A stretch of DNA of 64,000 nt from Streptomyces rimosus (GCF_008704655.1 NZ_CP023688.1:682001-746000); one strand, 5' to 3'. Shown: positions 1 to 9,219, counted from the stretch's first letter. Made by a program: numbers and translations. Notes: generated by a model not told the origin, from the letters alone.

Positions 1-1399
1 GGGTCGCGCCGACGGCCTCGATCTCGGTGAGCCGCGCGGCGGCGATCGCCTTCAGTTCGGGATCGGCGAGCGTTTCGGCGGCCTGGTCGAACCGCATCGC
101 GAGCAGGGCGGCGCGCGTCCAGTCGAGTACGCCGGCCGGGGCCCGGCGCAGCTCCGAGACCGCGTGGGCGGTGTCGGCGGCGAGCAGTACCGCCGGGGCC
201 CGGCCGTAGTTCGCCCCTCCGACGATGTCGACGTGGGCGGCGTCCACGATGCCGCTCTCCGCGGGCGCGTCCGTCCCGGCGGCGATCCGGCGCGCCAGGC
301 GCAGCGCCCGGAGCGCGGGCAGCGTCGCGCCCTCCTCCCGCCAGGCCCTGCACCGGGCGACCACCAGCCTGAGCAGCCCGCGAGTGAAACTGGTGCTCCC
401 GTCCCGCACCGTCCAGCCGGTCACGGCGTCCAGTGCGCTGTCCGGGACCTGCTCGCCGTCCCCGAGACGGTCGAGCGCGTGCTGGAACTCGACGAGCCAG
501 GTCAGGGCGCCGCCGCCGGCGAGGGCGGCCCGGCGCCGTGCCTCCTCGGCGAACCGGTCGCGGGCCACCGCATCCCCTCGGCGGCGCGCCACGTGCGCGC
601 GCCGCAGTGCGGCCTCCGCGCAGCCCAGCCCGGCGCCCACACGTACGTACAGCGCCTCGGCCCGTGCGTAGTGCACCTCGGCGGCCAAGGGATCGCCTGC
701 CTGGGACAGCGCGGGCAGGCCGGGCGCTTCCGCCAGGCGCAGCCCGAGCAGCTCCGGGTGGGACTCGGGCTCCAGGGCCAGGTCCCCCTCGGCCAGCAGG
801 AGATGGGCGCCGGCCAGAGCATCTCCGCGGACCAGCGGTCGGCAGGATTCCAGCAGCCTCGCCGCCTCTTCCGTACGGCCTGCCCGGCGGGCCACGTCGG
901 CCGTCGCCACCCGGTGGTACACCGACAGTGCCGGCGATCCCGACGCCTCAATGTCTCCGCTCAGCTGCCGCAGCAACTCCACAGCCTGCCCGGCGGCTTG
1001 CGGGTCACCCGCGATACTGGAGTTGGCGGCGATGTCACGCGCCGACTGCAGCACGGGCACGAGACGAGCCGCCGCCAGCACGACCAGCGCCGACTCGGGG
1101 GTGCTCGGTTCCGGCGCCGGCCCGGCGGCGCTCCGCGTCTCCTCCCATGACATGACGGCCCCGCCCTGCCCCGGATACCGGTTGAGGTCGAGCGTGTGCG
1201 CCGCGAGGCGCAGGGCGGCGGCCGCCGCCCCGTCCTCCCGCTGCCCGCCGGCGCCGTCGAGCAGCCGCAGCGCCCGCTTCGGCTCGCCCACCGCGAGCGC
1301 GGCGGCCGCCGCCACCAGCGGCGCCCCGGCGGCCGGACCCTGGGGCAAGGGAGGGCCGGTGGCCAGCAGAAGCGCGATGATCTCGGTCGCCGGTATCAC
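1..1399 (-). CDS. Helical-repeat (TPR-like) protein, C-terminus beyond the window
   Basis: This frame is open from the GTG at 1399 to the left edge, so at least 466 residues are encoded and the end is missing. The start was chosen because GGAGG lies 6 nt upstream; the internal ATG at 1153 has no comparable site. The protein is Ala/Leu/Arg-rich and almost entirely helical, with repeated A-x3-A-x2-L patterns that suggest TPR-like repeats, and no catalytic motif is visible. It is the last visible gene of the leftward operon containing the GTPase at 2335-3483, about 100 nt after the preceding gene. Helical adaptors often accompany NTPases in actinobacterial signalling and conflict systems, so a scaffold or adaptor role is inferred only. 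Confidence 0.6.
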   Translation of the reverse strand, partial: MIPATEIIALLLATGPPLPQGPAAGAPLVAAAAALAVGEPKRALRLLDGAGGQREDGAAAAALRLAAHTLDLNRYPGQGGAVMSWEETRSAAGPAPEPSTPESALVVLAAARLVPVLQSARDIAANSSIAGDPQAAGQAVELLRQLSGDIEASGSPALSVYHRVATADVARRAGRTEEAARLLESCRPLVRGDALAGAHLLLAEGDLALEPESHPELLGLRLAEAPGLPALSQAGDPLAAEVHYARAEALYVRVGAGLGCAEAALRRAHVARRRGDAVARDRFAEEARRRAALAGGGALTWLVEFQHALDRLGDGEQVPDSALDAVTGWTVRDGSTSFTRGLLRLVVARCRAWREEGATLPALRALRLARRIAAGTDAPAESGIVDAAHVDIVGGANYGRAPAVLLAADTAHAVSELRRAPAGVLDWTRAALLAMRFDQAAETLADPELKAIAAARLTEIEAVGAT

Positions 1400-1495
1400 G
1401 GAAGGCCTCCCGCCGGTGATGTGCGCCGGTGTGCGCAACGGCTGCAACGGGGCCAGTGCGCCCCTTGGTGACGCGTACGCATCAGCCGCAGCCGC

Positions 1496-2335
1496 TCATG
1501 TACACGGGGCGCCGAAGTGCCCGGCGCGGTACCTGAGAAGCAGCACGATCAGCGCACAGACCGATGCGGCGGCGAGCACGCAGGCCCCGACGACGACCGG
1601 CCGTTCACGGATGACGCGAGCCGGGCCGCCAACGCGTCGGCGGAGTCGAGCGCCTGCTCCCCGGCCGCGATCAGTGCCGGCCCCAGCAGCCGCAACACCC
1701 GTACGGCCGTCACCCGGCCGGCGCGCCGCAACCCGTTCTCCCGCAGTGCCGACGCGTACGCCGTCGCGTCCGACATGCCACGAGGTGGCGGGCGGATGGC
1801 GGCGGCCCTGAAGGGCCGCCTGCACATTCCTCTCCGAGCGGTAGGCGGGCTCCTCCTCGACACGCAACGGCGAACCGTCGTCGAGCACCGCCTCGACCGG
1901 CTCACTGGGGTGCACGGGGTACGTTCCGGAGTCCGAGGTGAAGAAGAGCCGCAGCGGTTCGGCGCAGTTCCGCCGGACCGTCTCGAAGAGTTCACCGGTG
2001 GCGCCGGACGGGCGGTCCCTGCACACCACGCCCTCGACGAGCGGAGTCCGCCGGGAACCGTGCAGGGCGAATTCACCGTCCTGGCCGACGTCCGCGCCCA
2101 GCAGATACACGACGCGGTAGAGCAGCCAGAGAGACTGCGTTCCGTGGTCCCGGTATTCCCGCAGATAGACGTGCTCGTCCGACACATCGCCGCCCGCCAC
2201 GTCCGCGAGCAGGTGGTGCTGGTCGTACGGGACGAGGAATCCCGGCGCGACGACGATACGGAAACCGGTGTTGACCGAGCGCGTGATCGCGAACGGCCAG
2301 ACCTCCTGCGAACGGGGTGTTCCGCCACCGGTCAT
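1496..2335 (-). CDS. Unknown protein with C-terminal membrane segment, probably frameshifted twice
   Basis: The ATG at 2335 shares one base with the TGA of the GTPase gene, so the two are translationally coupled. The first ~170 residues look like a normal soluble domain of no recognised family. The middle of the frame (about 1640-1790) turns into Arg/Gly-rich sequence, while the next frame there has strong coding bias and reads as a helix beginning MSDATAYASALREN. The original frame then resumes with a membrane segment (VVVGACVLAAASVCALIVLL) and stops at 1496. Either two compensating frameshifts split one gene, or a small coupled membrane protein overlaps it. Function unknown. Confidence 0.5.
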   Translation of the reverse strand: MTGGGTPRSQEVWPFAITRSVNTGFRIVVAPGFLVPYDQHHLLADVAGGDVSDEHVYLREYRDHGTQSLWLLYRVVYLLGADVGQDGEFALHGSRRTPLVEGVVCRDRPSGATGELFETVRRNCAEPLRLFFTSDSGTYPVHPSEPVEAVLDDGSPLRVEEEPAYRSERNVQAALQGRRHPPATSWHVGRDGVRVGTAGERVAARRPGDGRTGVAAAGAGTDRGRGAGARLRRRVGGPARVIRERPVVVGACVLAAASVCALIVLLLRYRAGHFGAPCT

Positions 2336-3483
2336 CACGAGGCCCCTTCCAGGACGTGCGATCCCGGGTGGGCCGCGTCGAATTCCGCCAGCGTCGTTTC
2401 GAACATATCGACCATCTTGATCATCGCTTCCCGTTCCGAACGCGCCCGCAGCACCCGGCCGCGCGCCTCGGCCACGTCGTTCTCGACCTGCTGCCCGTAT
2501 GCCGAGAGCCGTTCGTCCACATAGGCCACCACGGTGTCCCCCAGGTATTCCTGGACCGCGGCCATGACCGGCGACTCGGCGGCGCGGGCGGCCAGCAACG
2601 CGCGCACCATGGGGATTTTGCGCTGCACCGCCTGGAGCCACCGCAGCCTCCGGGACCTGAACCGCAGCGTCTCGTCGTCCGACGCCAGCTGCGTGGCCAC
2701 CGACCGCACCGCACGGTTGAACAGGTCCACCAGCACGGCCATCAACGGCACTTCCACGTTCAGCGGCTGCGGCGAGGTGCCCTGCTTGACCATCGTGCGG
2801 CCGTCGGCGGCCGGCACGGCGAACCCCCTGCCCAGCGAACTGACCGGGATGAACCGCAGTGCCCCGGCCTCCTGCTGCCGCAGCCGGTTCAGATAGAAAT
2901 CGCTGAAGTCGCGGTCCTTCAGCAGGCAGTCGAGCACGCTGCGGACCGAATGCCCGGCCGCCTCCAGCAGATCCCACTTGGTGACCACGAAGTGCACCAC
3001 GTTGTTGCCCGACTCGATCGCGTTGAACACCGAGATGAGTTCATGGACCAGGAGGAAATCGCCCTCGAAGCAGCGCAGTACCTTTACGCCGTCCAGCAGC
3101 ACCAGGAGGAATTCCGACTCCTGCACCCGCTGCCAGAACGAGGCTCCGTGCTCGGTCTCGGCGGCCGTCGCACGGGTCAGGTGCTCACCCGCGTAGTCCA
3201 GGTAACTGATGGTGAACGGACTGAACACCCGCCCGTCCTCGGTCCGTACGGAACAGGTGAACCGCCATTCCGAGGTGTGTGCGAGGAGATTGGGGTTCGG
3301 CCAGCCGTCCGGGCTGATGATCTGGCCGAAGATCTGATTCAGTTTGGTGGCTTCCTCGGACGGCAGTCTGACGAAGAAACCCACGTCGTCCCGCTGGATC
3401 GACAGCCGCCGGAAGAGGCTGGCGAGATACACGGTCTTTCCGGACTCCTGCGGCCCGAGAACCGTGACGGGAATGGCCGGCAT
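2335..3483 (-). CDS. P-loop GTPase, TRAFAC-like, of a signalling/conflict operon
   Basis: A 382-aa protein with a full GTPase motif set: P-loop GPQESGKT (residues 10-17), G3 DYAG (96-99), G4 TKWD (168-171) and a G5-like SSLG (215-218). A helical C-terminal region of ~150 residues follows. The start ATG at 3483 has a G-rich Shine-Dalgarno 7 nt upstream; an in-frame ATG at 3636 would add an Arg/Pro-rich stretch without coding character. The overall look matches the GTPases at the centre of actinobacterial NTP-dependent conflict or signalling operons; that assignment is from memory of the family. It sits third in the leftward operon and overlaps the next gene. GTP binding is well supported; substrate and partner are unknown. 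Confidence 0.8.
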   Translation of the reverse strand: MPAIPVTVLGPQESGKTVYLASLFRRLSIQRDDVGFFVRLPSEEATKLNQIFGQIISPDGWPNPNLLAHTSEWRFTCSVRTEDGRVFSPFTISYLDYAGEHLTRATAAETEHGASFWQRVQESEFLLVLLDGVKVLRCFEGDFLLVHELISVFNAIESGNNVVHFVVTKWDLLEAAGHSVRSVLDCLLKDRDFSDFYLNRLRQQEAGALRFIPVSSLGRGFAVPAADGRTMVKQGTSPQPLNVEVPLMAVLVDLFNRAVRSVATQLASDDETLRFRSRRLRWLQAVQRKIPMVRALLAARAAESPVMAAVQEYLGDTVVAYVDERLSAYGQQVENDVAEARGRVLRARSEREAMIKMVDMFETTLAEFDAAHPGSHVLEGAS

Positions 3484-3604
3484 GCAGTGCCCCCGCTCTG
3501 TGAGATTCGGTGCGTCGGGGGCCCCGGGGCGGCCCGCCGGCCGGCGGGCGGCCCCGCCCCCGATGGGCACCAGTACAGCGCTCCGGGAGGTGGCGTATCC
3601 CGTC

Positions 3605-5032
3605 TCAGTGCGGGTTCGGGGCACCGTTTCCGGCATCGGGGGCCTCCGTCCCGGCGGGGGCGGGGCGTTCGCCGCCCAGCGGGCGGGCCCGCAGTTCGAT
3701 CCACGCGCCGGCCGTGAAGCCCTTCTCGGGCAGATCGACCTGGACCTGGCGGAAGGCGCGCTCGTCCAGTCCGGGGTAGGCGTGCGGCACCAGGTCGCGG
3801 TACAGGCTGTCGGACCAGGCCACCGCCAGGTCGGCGTGCGCGCTCTCGCGCAGCGCCGCGCGCAGCGGCCCCGCGTCCAGGACGCGGAACAGCTCCACGA
3901 CCGCCGTTCCGAGGAAACCGCTCGCCCCCTCGCACGTCAGCCCCTGGTGCAGACTGGCGCGCATCCGGGTCGGGCCGATGCCCGCCGGGCGCTCCGGATC
4001 GGTGTTGACGGCGTGCACCGCCAGTGTGACGCCCTGGAGCAGCCCCGCGACGGCCGCCGGCTCGCTGATGCCGGTGGGCAGGACGAGCAGGTACCCGTCG
4101 CCGCTGACCTGGCGCCCGCACGCGTGCCAGTCGACCGAGGCGTGGGCGCAGGCGGCCCGCGCGGTACGCCACAGGTCGCGCTGGACCCGCGCCATGTGGG
4201 TGTTGTGCCGGCGGCTGTACCGCTCCACGTCCAGGGCGAAGAAGAGGCGCCGCAGCCACGGAGCGTCCCCGGCGGCGCCCTCCTCGTGGCCGCCTTCCGG
4301 GCCCCGGACGCGCGGCGCCGGGCCGTCGGGGGCCGCCATCGGGTACGGGAGTCCGGGCAGCGGCAGTCGGGCCGCCCAGGCGTCCTCGACGTTCACACGG
4401 AGTCCGAAGTTCCCTCGCGTACCGGCCTTGCTGCCCACGACCCGGCCCAGGAGCGTACGCCGTACGACGACGTGACAGCTGAGGTGGCAGTACACGCCGG
4501 AGCGGCCGGGCGGCAGCCGCAGCAGCACCTGGCACCAGTGGCCGTCCGGCCGCAGCCCCGCCGACGGCGGGCGGAACTCCCAGCGCAGCCGGTGATGGCC
4601 GCGCCCGAAGACCGCCACGCGGGTGCCGTCGGGCTGCACACTGCCGGGCGCGGGCTGCACCGCCAGCGCCTGCGCCCCGCTGTCCCCGAAGTCGATGCCC
4701 ACCCGCGCGTCGCCGTAGGCGCGGCCGCCGGTGAGCGGTGCCAGGTCGTACGGGAAGCAGAGCAGCAGGTCCACGGCCCCGGTGGGGCCGGGCTCGCCGG
4801 GCAGGCGGTAGACGAGCGGGCGGTAGAACCTGACGGAGCTTTCGGGGCCTTCGTCCTCGGGCGACTTGGTGCCCGGGTCCGACGGCTCGGCGTACAGGCC
4901 CGCTGCCGCGGCCACGTCGTCGGGCAGGACGAAGCCGGTGGCAGCGGGACCGGGCCGCCGGGCGCCGGGCCCCGCGCCGGAAGCCTGCCGGGCTCCCGGA
5001 CGCGAGGCGTCCGGGCGGGTGTCGGGGGCCAT
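3605..5032 (-). CDS. Nucleotidyl-cyclase-like protein with N-terminal unknown domain
   Basis: 475 aa. The start ATG at 5032 has an AGGAG-type site at normal distance. Residues ~65-220 form a beta-rich domain I do not recognise. Residues ~262-440 resemble a class III nucleotidyl cyclase fold: FFALDVERYS places an Asp at 268 and SGDGYLLVLP places the second metal-type Asp at 312. The usual Asn/Arg transition-state pair is not evident, so activity is uncertain and a ligand-sensing, catalytically dead cyclase is possible. A Crp-family regulator begins the operon 53 nt upstream, which fits a cyclic-nucleotide or nucleotide-sensing circuit (inference). Confidence 0.65.
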   Translation of the reverse strand: MAPDTRPDASRPGARQASGAGPGARRPGPAATGFVLPDDVAAAAGLYAEPSDPGTKSPEDEGPESSVRFYRPLVYRLPGEPGPTGAVDLLLCFPYDLAPLTGGRAYGDARVGIDFGDSGAQALAVQPAPGSVQPDGTRVAVFGRGHHRLRWEFRPPSAGLRPDGHWCQVLLRLPPGRSGVYCHLSCHVVVRRTLLGRVVGSKAGTRGNFGLRVNVEDAWAARLPLPGLPYPMAAPDGPAPRVRGPEGGHEEGAAGDAPWLRRLFFALDVERYSRRHNTHMARVQRDLWRTARAACAHASVDWHACGRQVSGDGYLLVLPTGISEPAAVAGLLQGVTLAVHAVNTDPERPAGIGPTRMRASLHQGLTCEGASGFLGTAVVELFRVLDAGPLRAALRESAHADLAVAWSDSLYRDLVPHAYPGLDERAFRQVQVDLPEKGFTAGAWIELRARPLGGERPAPAGTEAPDAGNGAPNPH

Positions 5033-5085
5033 GGCCCTCTCCTCTCCTTCACCGCGGTCCGGTCGCGCGGCGCGGCCCGGCCCGC

Positions 5086-5859
5086 TCACGGTGTGTCCCG
5101 GCCGATCGCGGCGATCTCGCGCAGCGCGGGAAGGGACCGCACGACGATCCGCCGCCGTCCGAACGTCAGGACGCCGAGGCGGGCGAGCTCGTGCAGCATG
5201 TGGTGGACCCGCCGTTCCTGGGCGCCGATCAGCTCGCCCCACTCCGCCTGGGTGAGCCCCGGCCGGACCAGCAGCCCGTCCGGTACGGCGGTTCCGTACT
5301 GCTCCGCCAGGTCCAGGACGGCGCTGGCCAGGCGGGCGATGACCGGGCCGTGCGCGAACCGGGTGTGCCGGCGCACCGCGGTACGGCTGCGGTGGGCCAG
5401 GCTGCGGCTGACCGCCAGCCCCGCCACCGGGCTGTGGCCGACCCACCGCAGCCACTCGTCCTGCGCGATCCGCCGGACCAGCATCTGCTGGGCGGCGGTG
5501 ACGGTCGCCGACCGGGGCCGGCCGTCGAACGCGGCGGACTCGCCGACCACGTCTCCGGCGGCTCTGATGTCCATCAGCGCGGTCACGCCGGAGCGTTCGG
5601 TCGTGGCGACCTTGGCGAAGCCGTCGAGCAGCAGCAGGACGAAGGTGTCCGCGCCACCGGTCATGATCATGATTTCGCCGCGGGCGTGCATCCGGGCGGT
5701 TCCGGCCCGCATCAGGGCCAGTTGTACGGGGCCGGGCGCGCCGGGTTCGAGCTTGCGCAGTTCGGCCAGCAGGGTGCCGTCGGCCCAGCCGTCCGCCGGC
5801 ACGGTGCGCGCCCGCCGTGCGCGGTGTCCCGCGTGTACCGCCACCTCGTGATCCAGCAT
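5086..5859 (-). CDS. Crp/Fnr-family transcriptional regulator
   Basis: 257 aa with the Crp layout: a cyclic-nucleotide-binding beta roll at about residues 45-135 (GGADTFVLLLLDGFAKV and GDVVGESAAFDGRPRSATV are typical strands and phosphate-binding-cassette-like sequence), a dimerisation helix, then a winged helix at ~195-240 (LTQAEWGELIGAQERRVHHM). The ATG at 5859 follows a G-rich site. It is the first gene of the leftward five-gene unit and likely autoregulates it. The cassette lacks an obvious Arg-Ser pair in the standard cAMP-binding context, so the ligand cannot be named. Confidence 0.85.
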   Translation of the reverse strand: MLDHEVAVHAGHRARRARTVPADGWADGTLLAELRKLEPGAPGPVQLALMRAGTARMHARGEIMIMTGGADTFVLLLLDGFAKVATTERSGVTALMDIRAAGDVVGESAAFDGRPRSATVTAAQQMLVRRIAQDEWLRWVGHSPVAGLAVSRSLAHRSRTAVRRHTRFAHGPVIARLASAVLDLAEQYGTAVPDGLLVRPGLTQAEWGELIGAQERRVHHMLHELARLGVLTFGRRRIVVRSLPALREIAAIGRDTP

Positions 5860-6358
5860 CCATCCCCCCGCGGCGCCCCGAAGGCGCCCGCCGCACCTGT
5901 GCTGCCCACAGCATGTGCCTGTCCGCGGGGCGGGCGACAGGTATCCCGGGACGGTGCCCGCTATTGGCCTCGATTGGAGTGCCGGGCGCTCGTATCACCG
6001 TCGTACGGGCGTCGAACGGCACCGGTTTCCGACGGCGGCTCCGCCGGACCCCGGCTGCCGCCGGACGGCCGCCGCAGAACGGCGCTCGGCCCGCAGCTGC
6101 CGCTCAGCTCGTCAGCGTCGAGTCGGCATCAGCACGACCGGAAACGGTCAGATCTGACGGAACCCGCACACCCGCCTCGGCTCACCCCACCCCCTGTGAC
6201 CCACAAAGATGCAGGTCACAAGGGCGCTATCGACATCACGTCCGCCCGGGTCGGACGATCCCCCGCATTGCCCGTTACAGTGGCAAAGCAGCAGGTCAGA
6301 GAACAGTTTCTGGTCAGCAGGCCAGCAAAATGCCAGCATCGGTCCGGAGGTAGTCAGC
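5860..6358. other. Intergenic region upstream of the Crp-led operon
   Basis: About 500 nt between the divergent Crp-family gene and the broken integrase. It should hold the promoter of the leftward operon. I see no credible coding sequence, tRNA or clear attachment repeat in it. Confidence 0.4.
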
Positions 6359-7491
6359 ATTGCCAGCAAGAAGCTCGCCCGCGGCATGGGCACGTTCCGT
6401 AAGAACTGCCACTGCTCAGCCCCCACCCGGTGCCCCCACTCGTACGTGATCAGGTATCGGGACGCATCCGGGAAGCAGCGCGAAGAGGGCGGGTACAGCA
6501 CCCAAGACGAGGCAATTGCGCGACTCAATGCCTATACGCGGAGAAGCGCAGCACGCCTGCGGATGTCGTCGAGCAGCGACGGGAACTCGGCGAGATGCGG
6601 TTCGCCGCATTCGCCACAGAATGGTGGGAACGGCAGCGCCACCTCTCGGAGGGCTCGCACCGAGTCGTCAAACCGTCTCTTCACAACTGGCTGATTCCCC
6701 GACTGGGGAGCCGACGCATGAACACGTTTACGCCTCGCGTCGCAGAATCGTTCCTTCTCGGGCTCGAACGAGAACGGGCCAGCGCCAGCGTGCAGTCGCG
6801 GTCCTTCCAGACACTCAGAGCCGTACTCAGGGCGGCCGAACAGCAAGGAGCCACGGCTCCGGGCGTGATGAAGGGAGTCACGCCTCCCAGGTACACCCCC
6901 GACAGGGTGACCATCCCCTCTTTCGAGGAGCTGTCCCGGGTGCGTGAGCACGGCGACGCAGAGGTCAAGCTCCTCGTAGACATCATGTCCGGTTGCGGCC
7001 TCAGGACCGCGGAAGCATGTGCGGTGAACATCAACAACATCGTGGCTGATGACGTGTATCGCGTGACCGAGCAGATCAGCTGCAAGTCTGGGGTACGAGC
7101 ACCGTTGAAGCACCGCAGCAAAGGCGATTTTCGCGAAGTGCCACTGCCGGACAAAACACGGCAGTCCATACTTCGCTATGCTGAAGATTTCGGGATCGAC
7201 GAAGACGGCTTCCTCCTACGCACAACACGCGACAACTATTGAACCAATAGCATCACAAGCCTCCGGTGGAGGAAGGCGAGGAAATCCGCAAGGTTGCCCG
7301 ACGACCTACGCCTGTATTCAATGCGCCACTACTTCACTTCGAATTGCCTTTCGAATAACATACCCATCACAGACGTGGCGGAATGGATGGGGCACAGCTC
7401 CATCGAAGTGACCTTCAAGACTTATAGATTCTTGATGCCGGGGTCGATCGGCAGAGCGGCGAAGATCCTCAACGTCGGGTTGGCGGCTTGA
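6359..7491 (+). pseudogene. Tyrosine site-specific recombinase (integrase), broken
   Basis: Reading across frames gives an integrase of ~375 aa: an N-terminal zinc-finger-like Cys/His stretch (CHCSAPTRCPH), an arm/core-binding part, a catalytic core with the first Arg in GCGLRTAEA, a YSMRHYFTSN block (box II with Tyr in place of the first His), HSSIEVTFKTY with the nucleophilic Tyr, and a normal C-terminus. There are three lesions. The position after GGAGG where the start is expected is ATT (6359-6361). The frame shifts near 6525-6535 (DEAIARLNA continues as LYAEKRSTP one frame over). A TGA at 7240-7242 interrupts the core, with correct sequence resuming by 7294. The enzyme is almost certainly dead, leaving its element trapped. 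Confidence 0.8.
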
Positions 7492-7651
7492 GCAGGTCCA
7501 CACCTGCACGACGCACAGGGCGCTCCACGGCCCGCACGATCCCTACATAGCAGCAGATCGCCGGTTAGCCAAACCGGCGTTCCCTCCCGCACTGGTTACT
7601 TGCCGCGGCTCGCCCGCCTGACCAGTGAGCACGGCACCGAAGGGAGGACAA

Positions 7652-7834
7652 ATGACGCACTTCATGGACGCGAAACAGACCGTCGAATACTTGAACATGT
7701 CGATAACCTGGCTGTACCGAGATGCCGCACGCTCAGGTTTGGTTCCATACAAGTTCGGACGCGGACGGAACGCAAATATTCAGTTCAAAGTGACTGATGT
7801 TCAGGCATGGGTGCAACAGCAAAAAATGGAGTAG
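7652..7834 (+). CDS. Small HTH protein, probable excisionase
   Basis: 60 aa starting at ATG 7652 after GGGAGGAC. The pattern (DAKQTVEYLNMSITWLYRDA, then a short basic wing around GLVPYKFGRGRNANIQF, then DVQAWVQQQ) is that of AlpA/excisionase-type winged helix proteins. It lies 160 nt downstream of the broken integrase on the same strand, so it is probably the Xis or a regulator of the same element. The base composition is noticeably less GC-rich than its neighbours, supporting acquisition by transfer. Confidence 0.7.
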   Translation: MTHFMDAKQTVEYLNMSITWLYRDAARSGLVPYKFGRGRNANIQFKVTDVQAWVQQQKME

Positions 7835-8076
7835 TCAGAGCTGATCTCTTTGATGAGCGTCCACCACGGTGGTACGAGGTCCGGGTGATCGCGGCCGGAA
7901 GCGGACTGGAGCAGTTCGGCGGTCTCAATCAGTTGGGCAGCTTGGCCTTGCGAGGGGGTAAAAACGTCAGCGAACTCGTGCTTCACGCGCGCGGCGCGGT
8001 GGAGGCAGCAGGGGGCTCGGTTTCATGCCGCTGATTGCGAATGCCCTCTGACAACGCCGGTCAGGCCCGAGCGCGG

Positions 8077-8955
8077 TCACCTGTCCCGGGTGTGCAGGCG
8101 TTGGCTGCCCTCGGGTGTGACGGTCAGCGACCAGTCCGGCCAGCGCGGCCAGCCCAGCTCCCGCCACGGTCTCCTCGCGCGCTGCGAATGCGTCTTCATG
8201 AAGTGCACCGTGTCGATCAGTCCGCCTTCGCCGCCGCCCTGGCCGTCGGGGCGCAGCCACGCAAGAACGTCACAGCGCATCGGGGTGGCCAGCGGCGTGA
8301 TGATCAGCCCGCCGGGCCTGACCTGTCGCAGCCACGCCGGCGGGACCTGCCGTACGCCTGCGGTGGACAGGAGTCGGTCGTATGGGGCGCCCGGCTCCCA
8401 GCCCTGCTCGCCGTCAGCGCACACGACCTGCGGCCGGTACCCGAGCGCACCGAGCCGTTCCTCGGCGCGCTTCGCCAGCGCCTCCTGGATCTCGACGGTG
8501 ACGACGTGTTCCGCCCCGACGCGTTCGCACAGCAGGGCGGTGCTGTAGCCGGTGCCGGTGCCGATCTCCAGGATGCGGTCACCAGCCTGGGGGGCGAGGT
8601 GGCGCAGCATGTTGACGACGACGGCCGGGCACGAGATGGAGGACGTGAAGTCGGAGCTGGCGGTCGGGCCGTCCTCGATGCGGACCGCGCCGTCGGCGAC
8701 CTGAGTGATCAGAGCCGTCAGCGGGCGGTATACCGCTTTCAGCCATCGCTCCGGTTGCTCGTCCCGGTCCAGGACGGGGTATCGGCCGTCGTCGTCCGCC
8801 TTGGGCCACCACACGCGTCGGGGAACGAAGTGCTCGCGCGGCACCGCCAGGAAGGCGTCCCGCAGCCACTCCTGTTCGTCGAAGTACCCGTACGCCGCAA
8901 TGCCGGTGGCGCACTCCTCGCGCAGCTCCGCGGGGCCCGGGACGCTGGCGGTCAT
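8077..8955 (-). CDS. Protein-L-isoaspartate methyltransferase-like SAM enzyme
   Basis: 292 aa. SAM motif I is ILEIGTGTGYS (residues ~128-138), preceded by the PIMT-like sequence SSISCPAVVVNMLRHL and followed by VTVEIQEALAKRAEERL and a GAPYDRLLSTAGVRQVPPAW block matching the PIMT motif II region. The N-terminal ~100 residues are an extension typical of the Streptomyces PIMT-like enzymes found with modified peptides (family knowledge). The ATG overlaps the stop of the 44-aa acidic ORF as ATGA, so the two are co-translated. That coupling suggests the peptide is its substrate or partner. ORF-level confidence is high; the substrate is inferred. Confidence 0.8.
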   Translation of the reverse strand: MTASVPGPAELREECATGIAAYGYFDEQEWLRDAFLAVPREHFVPRRVWWPKADDDGRYPVLDRDEQPERWLKAVYRPLTALITQVADGAVRIEDGPTASSDFTSSISCPAVVVNMLRHLAPQAGDRILEIGTGTGYSTALLCERVGAEHVVTVEIQEALAKRAEERLGALGYRPQVVCADGEQGWEPGAPYDRLLSTAGVRQVPPAWLRQVRPGGLIITPLATPMRCDVLAWLRPDGQGGGEGGLIDTVHFMKTHSQRARRPWRELGWPRWPDWSLTVTPEGSQRLHTRDR

Positions 8956-9086
8956 TCGTCGGGCACCCCCGGGTCTTCGTCTTCGTCCTCGTGCCCGTTC
9001 TCGTCGCCGGTCTGGTCGTCAGTCTCCGGGATGTCTCCCTCTTCCCGCTGCGGCGGGTCAGGCTCCGCACCGTTCGTGCTGCCCAT
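8952..9086 (-). CDS. 44-aa highly acidic peptide coupled to the methyltransferase
   Basis: ATG at 9086 with GGGAGG 5 nt upstream; the TGA overlaps the methyltransferase start. The peptide is rich in Asp, Glu, Gly and Pro, has no Cys, no hydrophobic stretch and no signal peptide, and ends in a run of Glu-Asp pairs followed by PGVPDE. It is too short for most gene finders. PIMT-like enzymes in Streptomyces can convert Asp in ribosomal peptides to aspartimide or isoAsp, so this could be a precursor peptide; no FxLD motif or ATP-grasp partner is present. It may equally be a small acidic accessory protein. Confidence 0.6.
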   Translation of the reverse strand: MGSTNGAEPDPPQREEGDIPETDDQTGDENGHEDEDEDPGVPDE

Positions 9087-9219
9087 CAGTCCTCCCCTGG
9101 GGCTTCAGTGCCACTGCTGACGGTAGCGAAGCCGCGCCGGACCGCATAGGTGCACGGTGCCTCACCGCGGTGGCGCCAAGGGGGCGGCGCCCATGGCCGG
9201 GGCCGCCTCCTTGCCCGGT

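Noticed and set aside
3344..5851. Very long rightward open frame (835 codons)
   Set aside because: It is the shadow of the leftward cyclase-like and Crp genes, which have proper starts, motifs and codon bias.
6000..6358. tRNA gene or att site beside the dead integrase
   Set aside because: No cloverleaf, T-loop-like GGTTCRA sequence or direct repeat could be found by eye.
8952..9086. Calling the acidic peptide an FxLD lanthipeptide precursor
   Set aside because: No FxLD motif, no Cys or Ser/Thr-Cys pattern, and no lanthionine synthetase nearby.
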